In this document: piece after piece, positions 55,796 through 64,000 of the stretch
Layout: each line of letters opens with the position of its first letter
Numbering within the stretch: position 1 is the stretch's first letter
Source of the DNA: Mauremys mutica
Taxonomy: Eukaryota; Chordata; Testudines; Geoemydidae
Reading direction: 5' to 3'
Length of the DNA: 64,000 bases
NCBI RefSeq assembly: GCF_020497125.1
Contig: NC_059072.1
Span: forward strand, 57,322,697-57,386,696
Translations under genes and position numbers: made by a program
Notes under the pieces: generated by a model
What the model was told of the DNA's origin: nothing
The model's database searches: none
The model's input: the letters and a program-made list of their open reading frames with translations, nothing else

Positions 55796-58248
55796 CAGCA
55801 AGCAATTCTACTGCTACCTGTCCATCCCATGTCTATGGGCTCTGGACAATATGAGTTAAAAGTGAGTAGGCAGGACTGGCCCACAGGAATGTTCAGGCAC
55901 CCTGCTCCTTATATCATACCTGTGCTTTCACACACAGCAGACACTGGAGTTGGGTGTGGGTAAGGGCAAGAAAAATACATTCAGGTACTGACCCAGAGTA
56001 TCCGGTACTGTGCAGGAAATTCCTATGTTCTCCCCTGACTAGTTGAACATGATTGCTGTGAAAAACCACAAAAACCCTTATGTAGCTGGTCATAGCTGTT
56101 CTGTGGTGACCACATGTTCAATCAGAGATAGATTACAGAAAAGCAATTACACACAGAGTGGCAGCACCTCACCCACACGTTGCCATCTCTTTGCTCTGAG
56201 AGTGTTAAGCAGCAATGTGGAGGCAACACATTTGACGGGTACCAGATGCACAGAAGTCCCTATCCCCTGTATCTCATTGTACATAGTGGATCAAGATGTC
56301 ATGCACTATACCATATGTAAAACAGATGTGGTTTTGCTGTCAACATAAGATATTTTACTTCAGCTGAGTCCATTGTGTCCTGCTACACTTTCAACAGAGG
56401 TTGTTTGGTGACTGTCATCTATGCTGATCTGCTACTGACCAGCTGCCTAGGTGTCCTGTCACATGCAGAGAGATGCCCCTTCCATTTGCTGGCCTTCATT
56501 CTTCTGACTGACTCAATAGCCTCCCTCATCAATTTAAGCAAGAATTTACACTCCCACTTGAATATACAGGTACTGAGTGCATGTATTTTCCTACAGTGCA
56601 TACTTTGGAGCTATGTGCCATACTCATCTCTCTCTGGTTTTCATGCAAATATACTGAATTGAGCCCTATGTGTTTAGAGATACAATCAGCCAAGTTAGGA
56701 ATTTTCTTCTTGAGATTCTATTAAGTTGGCATGTGGGCTTCTTCAAGAACAGGGAAATGATGTACAATAGCAATTATGATTATTTTATAGCTGTAAGTGA
56801 ATAGCTTTAGCCAACAGTTATTCTGTAAATGGTGTGTAATTATTTACATTAAACCAGCTAACAGAATTGCTATGGAAAAAGCAGTTCTTAGACAAAAGAA
56901 GGTTTGCCCAGATTGTAATCTGAGTCCCACAGATTTCTGCTCATATTCCTAAAATTAGAAGGGTCCCATTTTCACATTCTTATGTGAACAGTACCTTCTT
57001 CCAGGAGTAGTCCTATTGAAATCAATAGGGTTACTTGCAGAATTAGGTATTACTCATTCTGGCAGAATCAAGCCCCAGCTGATTATTAAGGGAATTGATA
57101 TGGTACTACGGCACCCTCACTTTTGTACTGTAAGTATTCCTAGAATTCAACAATGCCTGTTATTTATAGGTATACAATTAAACAGCAGGGGTAGGAGAAG
57201 TAACTGAAATTGAATTAATTACCAGATTCTAAGCTATATTGACCTTACTATCCCCACCCCTTCACAGACATTGGAAATGAACTCCACTGAATACAGGCAG
57301 AGGTACAAAAGAGAGAAGTGCCAGTCCTCCTGCATCATCTCCTCCTTCCTCAAAGCTGTGGAAACCACAAAGGGTTAGCTACTCTCTTTGACATCATATC
57401 TCCCCCACCCGCCCTAATCGCACAGGATTTTGGCAGGTAAACTATTGTGTCCATGTCAGCATAGACTTATCTGCTTTCTCCCCCTACGCTGCTCAAACCT
57501 TACCTTTCTTCCCACACACAGTGTCCTCCTGCAGGAGCCATGCTGTTAAGGAACTGGAAGGGCCCAGAGAGAGCCAGGAGTTAGTACAGAGGCACATAGC
57601 CTTCACTCCTACAGCCCTAGCCTCCAGGGAGAGCCAAACCCTGCTACTTCCATAGAGACAAATCACAGTCTCTCCAAAACTAGAAAGGGAATGACACTAC
57701 AAGTACAACCTTGTGAAGTGCAAAGCCAGAATCAAATCTTCATGAAACTTATTTCTACATACATGAAAGCTTATTTCATTTTAAAGTTTCTTTCTAACTC
57801 ATTTATTTGGCACTGAGAGTAGCTATAATTACAGACCAAAGCAAATGCTCCTTCTGACGGGAAACCCAGGGACACATAATAAGTACATACAAACTGCAAT
57901 AATGTACTGCTAACCTTTATATATACTAAGCTAGCTATCCATATAGTCATGATGAACCATTGTACAAATTGGCCTATTTTAGTTTTATTTTTTGGCCAAT
58001 TCAAAAGCCAGTAGTACTAAAGTCATTTCATAATTCAGACTGACAGATTAAATCTGCTCTTTTGTGTTTTATACCACATGTCATTCTTCATCGGAACCTA
58101 CCATATACTGCCACCAGGACCATTTCTGCTCGTCAGATATATCAGGGCTATGTCTATAAACACTTAAATGATAAATATTTCAACCGAAGAAACTAGTTTC
58201 TTTTCTGAATGAACGCCAAAATCCAGCATTCCAATCACAAAAATTTTT
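55796..58248. other. Upstream NELL2 intron, nothing recognised
   Basis: Frames at 56043-56348 and 56375-56662 show no family resemblance. A short inverted motif gtcctattgaaatcaatagg lies at 57011-57030. Confidence 0.4.
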
Positions 58249-58541
58249 AGGGCTTGTCTACACTTACTGGGGGATTAACGCACAGCAATCGATGCATCGG
58301 TAGTCGTTATAGTGGGTCTAGTGAAGACCTGCTAAATTTACCGCAGATCGCTCTTCCGTCGACTCCTGTACGCCACCAGATCAAGAAAAGCAGTGGGAGT
58401 CAATGGGAGAGCATCTCTTGTCAACATCACATAGTTTGGCCCCGCGGTAAGTAGATCTAAGCTAGGTTGATTTGAGTTATGTTATTCACATAACTCAAAT
58501 TGCGTAGTTTGGATTGAATTTCTCCTGTAGTGTAGACAAGT
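58249..58541. mobile_element. 293-bp hAT-like MITE
   Basis: It begins agggcttgtctacacttac and ends gtgtagacaag. Interior phrases such as cagcaatcgatgcatcgg, cgctcttccgtcgactcctg and taagctaggttgatttgagt are typical of an abundant turtle MITE. Terminal match is 11 bp; the target duplication is not visible. Confidence 0.75.
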
Positions 58542-59524
58542 CTCTCTATTCTTTCATATTCTTTTTACATTTATCTTACATAAAATTACTACAGCCAAAA
58601 ACATTCCAGTATTTATTAATTGTCTGATTGCACTTTTCTGTCAGTCCTCTTATTTTCTCTTTCCTTTTATGGATATATACTTTCCTTAGACTTCCGTCTA
58701 ATAATAACACAAACATCATGCAGCACCATTCCTTGATTCTCTTTTTTATATGCCTATTTTTACATGCTGTAGAGTGATCTGTTCACCCACTCCACGTCTC
58801 CTGTCACTTGATGCAAGAGGAGTCCATGTTGGACTGTCTGGTCATTTGTGTTTGTGCAGCACCCAGTGCAAAGGGATTGGGGCTTTTGGACACCACCTGA
58901 GTATAAATGATACAGAGCCTGAACTTCAGAGACAGAATGATACAAAAGTATTACTCACAGTAGTGTTTTAAAAAAACTAAGTTACACCTACTGTCCTTAT
59001 TTTGGTGCTAAAATCTGAGAACACAATTTTCTATTAGCAGTGAAAACAATTTACTTCAATGGGATTATGTACGTGTGTAAGTATTTTACTGGACTCTGAC
59101 AAGCTCAGCATATGGCAGGATCAAACCCATAATGTTCAAACTTTTCATTCGTCTCTAATTCATGCTGTAGTTGTCCATGAAATTCCTAAGATAAAGAAGG
59201 GCAGTTCAAAATGCAACAAATACTCTTGCAGTCATGAAATTCTGACTATTTGCAGAGAGGAAGGCTGCACCTTCTTTCGCCCTCCTTGATCTATGGAAAC
59301 TATATCATACTGTGTACTTATAAAGGAAGAAGTATAATTAATAATAATATCTGGCATTTATATAATGCCTGCCTCCTAAGGAACTCAAAGGCCTTTATAA
59401 TGAACAGTGAAGATAGCACATCCACTAACAGATTGTGCTGTAAAGTTATCTCATTGTTCAATTGCTGTTTTGTTTGAAAGTATGTTGTTATATCTGATTG
59501 TCAAGTGATTCCATAGGAAGTTTT
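58542..59524. other. Upstream NELL2 intron with a short SINE-tail scrap
   Basis: At about 58835-58915, tttgtgtttgtgcagcaccc and ggggcttttggacaccacc resemble a reversed L2/MIR-type tail. Nothing else is identified. Confidence 0.4.
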
Positions 59525-59775
59525 AGGGCAGGCCTACACTTAAAATGCTGCATTGGTGCAGCTGCACCTCTGTAGCGCTTAAGTCGTTCCTACACCCACG
59601 GGAGAGCTTTTCCTGTTGGCGTAGTTAATCCACCTCACCAAGAGGCGGTGGCTATGTCAATGGGAGAAACTCTCCCATTGACATAGTGCTGTCTACATGG
59701 AGGATTAGGTCAGTATAACTATGTAGCTCAAGGTTGTGGATTTTCCATACCCCTGAGCAACACAGTCTGTATATA
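59525..59775. mobile_element. hAT-like MITE, plus-strand left end
   Basis: It begins agggcaggcctacactta and contains the phrases cagctgcacctctgtagcgc, gtcaatgggagaaactctcc and tcagtataactatgtagctc. It ends in gattttccatacccctgagc. Internal short palindromes are frequent. The right terminus is not clearly matched to the left and no target duplication was found. Confidence 0.6.
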
Positions 59776-60029
59776 GTCCTGCCTGGAGTACCAGAGTTGT
59801 TCCTTGCAGTGTCCCAATATGTCTTTTGGTTGCTATAAGCGAATATTACAACTGATACTTCAACATGGCAAAAGCACTTTTGCCTGAGAAGCAATTTACT
59901 GGTCATGCAGATGAGACTGGAATTTGCTAGTACTTGACAGACTTTGAGCTAACGATCACTGTGATCAAGTGCACTGGTAAGAAAACAGCACAGTACCTAG
60001 TATTTTAGATGGTGATGTCAAAGCCTTTT

Positions 60030-60450
60030 ACCAGCAGATTCCTAGTGTGGATCATGGATCTTATATACAGTCATGCAAACATTTATAAGACTACTGAGGG
60101 GGATTGCCCTTTCTGAAATACTAGAAAGACACAACATGCGATGTACCTCATCCAGTGTACTAAATGCTACTATAACAACTATGTGGGTGAAATCAATCAC
60201 TATGCTCTTGAATTAACTCACACAGGAATATGATAAAAGACAAAAACACCCTATCACCTGTGGGTGAACACTTTTCACAAAGTGATCACTCTGTATCTGA
60301 GCTATCAGCCCTCATCCTCAAAGGAAACCTGCACCACACTTTCAAAAAACGAGCCCAGGAGCTTAAAGTTCATAACTTAGCTAGACACTAAAAATCATGG
60401 TCTTTATAAAGACCCTGGATTTATGGTTTATTACAAGAATCTGTAACTCA
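60030..60450 (+). pseudogene. Penelope-like element fragment, GIY-YIG endonuclease part
   Basis: Near 60176 the codons read NNYVGE, the family's YVG-x-T core. After a frameshift the clean stretch SHRNMIKDKNTLSPVGEHF and SDHSVSELSALILKGNLHH follows (60220-60340), then TFKKRAQEL. This is the C-terminal GIY-YIG nuclease of Penelope-like retroelements, which nicks the target for priming. A second lesion after the Leu gives a stop. Upstream, taagactactgagggggatt may be part of the linker. No RT domain is present, as expected for a 5'-truncated copy. Confidence 0.75.
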
Positions 60451-60537
60451 CTAACCCCCCTTGGGTAAAGATGGTCTCGTTCACCCAGTGGTTAACGGGC
60501 CACTTCACCTTGAATGTTTCCTTAGTTTAGCAAAGGC

Positions 60538-60706
60538 ATCAGCAACCTTCGGCACACAGCCCATCAGGGTAATCCAAAGGCGGGCCACAAGACCTTTTGT
60601 TTACATTGACCATCCCCAGGCACGGGCCTCTGCAGCTCCCAGTGGCTGCGGTTCCCCATTCCCGGCCAATGGGAGCTGCGGGAAGCAGCAGCCAGCAAGT
60701 CCCTGA
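60538..60706. mobile_element. hAT-type MITE fragment
   Basis: It has catcagcaaccttcggcaca, cccatcagggtaatccaaag, cagctcccagtggctgcggt and gccaatgggagctgcgggaa. The family is close to 8609-8865 and 25133-25322. The right terminus is missing: it stops at agcaagtccctg and runs into other sequence. Confidence 0.7.
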
Positions 60707-60727
60707 AGTTACAAATGTGGAGTTTCC

Positions 60728-61135
60728 TTAAAGGTATGAGCTGTTAATTTCCAACCTCAGGGTGACTCCTTTATACCAGGTGCAACTTGGTGGGCTGAAC
60801 TGCAACACTACATGTTTCCTCAGTGCAGCTGTAATTGTCTCAGTCCTTTTATCCTTCAGTGACTGCACCACCACATACTTTGAGGTGTCATACGCAACCA
60901 GCAAATACCGATTTCCAGTTTGTGTTCTTGGTTGTTGGCCTTTCAAATCAACCTGCATGAAATCCCAAGGTTTACAAGATTTGAGCATTTCCTCTAAAAG
61001 AGTTTTTGCCATACTTGTGTTTGTGGTTGCTTGGTGACTGGTATATATCCATATTTAGCAACACCATCCTTTTTAAAAGAAGACTTTCCTCCATTTTCTA
61101 TTAAAAAATGTGTGCTCCCATCAGCAACAGTGAAG
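60728..61135 (-). pseudogene. Integrase-core (rve-like) relic of unknown retroelement or Ginger-type transposon
   Basis: The minus frame 61012-60728 reads SCKPWDFMQVDLKG, the usual start of an integrase core with the first catalytic Asp. It continues GNRYLLVAYDTSKYVVVQS and DKRTETITAALRKHVV, matching the strand-helix pattern of rve domains. Expected later acidic residues are not seen. Upstream in another frame (about 61135-61015) lies TVADGSTHFLIENGGKSSF and then VAKYGYIPVTKQPQTQVWQ, apparently the N-terminal side of the same protein. One frameshift divides them. No RT, LTR or partner gene is nearby. It could be a fragment of an LTR element or of a Ginger-like DNA transposon. Confidence 0.6.
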
Positions 61136-64000
61136 TACTTACAATTATGGTGCAATTACATTTCTGCAGTGATGGAAACCCTTGTAACTACATAGTGCTT
61201 GATCTTGATCCTTTTGAAGTCAGTGGCAAAAGTACTAATGACTTTAATAGTGCAGGATCAGTCTGACACAGAATAAGAGGGTTTTAGTGGCTGTGAATTT
61301 GGAATGTTGAATTATTTTTCAACCTGAAATTGCATATGGAGCCATTTAGATTCTACAGAAGGGACCATGAAAGAATGAAACTAGATTCATAACTCTTTAG
61401 TAAATTATATCTCCTGGGAATATAGGTGCCTATGAGAATTAATTCTGAAAGAAAATTTTATCTGAATACCTAATTAGGTCAAAAAAAAATCCTATGTTAA
61501 AAATTGATATGAGATCCAATTCTGCAATCTCTTCTCAGGCAAACTTAGATTTAAATGCCTTTTTCTCCAGGTAAGGATTGCAGAAGAGAGACCACTATGT
61601 TACATTCGCCTTTCCCTTTTGTTTCTTTAATTGTCCTGTGACTGTTAGCTGTTCATGTGTCCACTGTTCTGAAACGTTTAAAGATAATGATACATTCCAC
61701 ATTCAGTTCTTTTATGCTTTTTAAATAGATGTAACAAGAATATTTGTCTGAATAGGATTGAATTAGGGGCCTGATTTTGCTCCCATTCAATTTTGCCAAG
61801 AACTTCAATAGGAGGAGCAACACAATTAACAAATAATCAGTAGAAGCTACACTGATTTACACCAACTGAGGGTGTAGCCCAAAGACACTCTTGACAGAAA
61901 AAATAGCAAAATCTCATGTACTTAAGCTATATGAAGAGAAGACGAGAGGGAAGAGAGACCCCATAGAGCTAGTAAAGAATCCAGGATTCTTTCATTCTGT
62001 TCATTTCAACCACTTCTGTTATTTGGCTCTTTCAGAATATGACTAAGGATTTAGGTCTCTGACTACGGCCCTGGCAAGGGTGAGGAAAATAAAATCAATA
62101 ATTTTGCATTCAGCAAATTCATATATAGGAAGTAAAGATGGTCTTGTTCGCCCGGTGCTTTATTCTCTAAGATCAGAATGAAGATGATTAAATAGACCAC
62201 TGGTATGATACAGTATGGTGTATATTCCTAAATGCAAGTAAGAAAAATGTAAGCCTGTCCATCCAGAGAAGACTGTCTTTATTGTAAGAAAATCAGTCAT
62301 GTAGCCATATAGCAATACGAGAAAAGTATCCAATCCTGCAACATGCTGAAGGCTTCCCAAGAGATGCTGAGTGCCCTCAGCAACCACTTTAGACAAAAGT
62401 ATTTTTATGAGATATAATAAGGGGACCAGGGAGAAGAACCATAATAAAAAAAAAGCCTGAGAGTTTAAAGTCCATTTGTTTAGGGGCCTTGACCTTTAAC
62501 AGAAGCATTGTATCTGATTAGATTGGCAATGCATCTGGGAACTACATCGCAGTTACACAAAGAGAAAGGCAGTAGTTAAAAAACCTCCAGTGATTTTTAG
62601 TCGCCCTCATAATCTGTTTCTCCAAACACTGGGAAAATATACAATAAAATGGACTATTCTTGAAAATGGCCAGTCCTATTACCATTGAAGTTAATGGGAC
62701 TTTTGACTTTTTTCCCCAATGAAAACAGGATGGGGCCTTAAAATGGAATAACTAGATATACATTAAAACTATTTTAGGACTCAAACCATGGAGCCACACA
62801 AACATGTTGCCATTCTAAGAACTCTCCATCCACGTAGAAGTCGAAGCTCTGAAATAATGAGCTAATTTCTGTTTAAATATAGCATGTGTCAATTCGTTTC
62901 TTTTTGAAGGCATATGCCGATGCTTCAAAGTTAATGATCATAGTGACACATGCTGGCTGTAGCAGAGAAACACACCACTATGGAGATTCCCCTTTAAAAA
63001 GCCCTTCAGTGACTATTAGATTTTGGATCAATTATCTCATTAATGCAAAAGTAACAAAGAATTTCTGTTCCCACATTATACCTCTCTCAAATTACAACTG
63101 CTCTCTCTCTGGGTAGCACTACCTCTTGCCTGTTGCACCAGAAATCATTTCAGAACAGAGTAAAAACTCCTAACCCAACAAATGATGCGAACAATCAATC
63201 CTCTATGTTTTAAAACTGCAGAGTGATGCAGGGCTTTATTCTCACTCCACCATATGTTGAACCAGCTTCCCTGCTCCTGTTTAGCCACATTTAAAAAGCA
63301 CATTGTAGCAGCTTTCAGATGACAGACCTACTTTCAAACATCCACCTTTCAGGATTGTTTTTTAAATGAAGGCTGAGATTTCTTTCCCTCAGAATTTAAT
63401 TCTGGTCAGCAGCTTGATTTAAAATCCCATGACATTTTAAAACTATAATTGAAAATTAATTTGAAAATTAACAGATATAGACAAAATAACCCTACCCAAT
63501 AAGTTCAAATGATCTTTTTATCATTATTTCATTAAAAATGAGAACTAGATTATACATTGGTTTTATTATTTTGGAATTAAGTCCTGAAATTTATTTATTC
63601 AAACTGTGACAAGACTACTGCTTCTCTCCTTTGGCTGTTGTGGGAAATAATTGGATTTTTTTAAGACCTGGCAAAAATTCATTCATTCTTTCTCTCTTAC
63701 AATGGGTGCAACATTACAGTTCAAAAGGGACTCTTTTGTTCCCCGCAAATGTTCACGTTTTTAGCCCCTTGCCTCAAGTCTCTGGACAGTTCATTTCAGC
63801 ATTTTGGTCTATTCACGTAAAACTTTCAGTGAGTATTTTCTTAGCTAGAACTGGAGCTTTGTTTAGCATTTTCCAGCTAAATCAATTGCCCCCAGCTCAG
63901 AAAAGTGTGTTGTTATTATTCATTGCTCCCCACGACTCACAAATAAACCATCTGCCATCATCGTCCCTGCTGTACATTAATTAAGTTTCCATCAATCAAA
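61136..64000. other. Upstream NELL2 intron, nothing recognised
   Basis: AT-rich to the window's right edge. Weak inverted motifs of the CAATGG type occur at 61215-61262, 61760-61815 and 62672-62705. No exon with a NELL2 signal peptide or N-terminus could be found, and the frame at 63631-63984 has no support. Confidence 0.4.

Noticed and set aside
63631..63984. 117-codon plus-strand frame near the edge as a NELL2 or neighbouring exon
   Set aside because: Wrong strand for NELL2 and no recognisable product.
36532..64000. Upstream NELL2 exon encoding the N-terminus
   Set aside because: I looked for a minus-strand exon ending in a split Asp codon with the expected N-terminal sequence and did not find one; it is probably outside the window.

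Overview
The window looks like vertebrate, most likely turtle, nuclear DNA. It is AT-rich and intron-dominated, with GT-AG spliced coding exons on the minus strand. The repeats are a sauropsid set: CR1 LINEs with the usual 3' end, a tRNA-headed SINE with a CR1-like tail as in cryptodiran turtles, an almost complete DIRS retrotransposon, a gag-only LTR element, many hAT-type MITEs, a PIF/Harbinger relic and a Penelope-like fragment. There are no prokaryotic operons, rRNA genes or CRISPR arrays. The species call is an inference from repeat families recognised by eye.

The only host gene I can support is NELL2, read right to left. Seven exons join in a consistent reading phase: 36381-36531, 17026-17199, 16816-16912, 10290-10362, 10026-10108, 8922-9050 and 1045-1147. 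They encode most of the thrombospondin-N/laminin-G-like domain, a short coiled coil and the first von Willebrand factor C domain. The signal-peptide exons should lie beyond the right edge. The remaining VWC and EGF exons should lie beyond the left edge. Everything else is NELL2 intron.

The intron at 1148-8921 holds a 6.1 kb DIRS element (2421-8568, minus strand). It has inverted terminal repeats, an internal complementary region, gag, RT-RNase H-methyltransferase and tyrosine-recombinase frames, all lightly degraded. A hAT MITE (8609-8865) sits between it and the next exon. The intron at 10363-16815 holds an LTR retrotransposon with two LTRs of about 525 bp around a gag-only interior, itself hit by a 122-bp MITE with a perfect 8-bp target duplication.

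The intron at 17200-36380 contains a broken PIF/Harbinger transposase, nested CR1 copies, a MITE with a perfect 8-bp duplication, a decayed non-CR1 LINE reverse transcriptase, and two copies of an unrecognised repeat of about 170 bp. The stretch 36532-64000 is the partial upstream intron. It holds another CR1, MIR and L2-like SINE tails, several MITEs, LTR-like relics, the tRNA-headed SINE, a GIY-YIG Penelope fragment and an integrase-core relic.

No complete new system is evident. The best candidates for a second look are the DIRS element with its readable termini and internal complementary region, the unclassified 170-bp repeat pair, the recurrent 85-bp palindromes, and the two rarer retroelement relics (the LINE at 30690 and the integrase at 60728).
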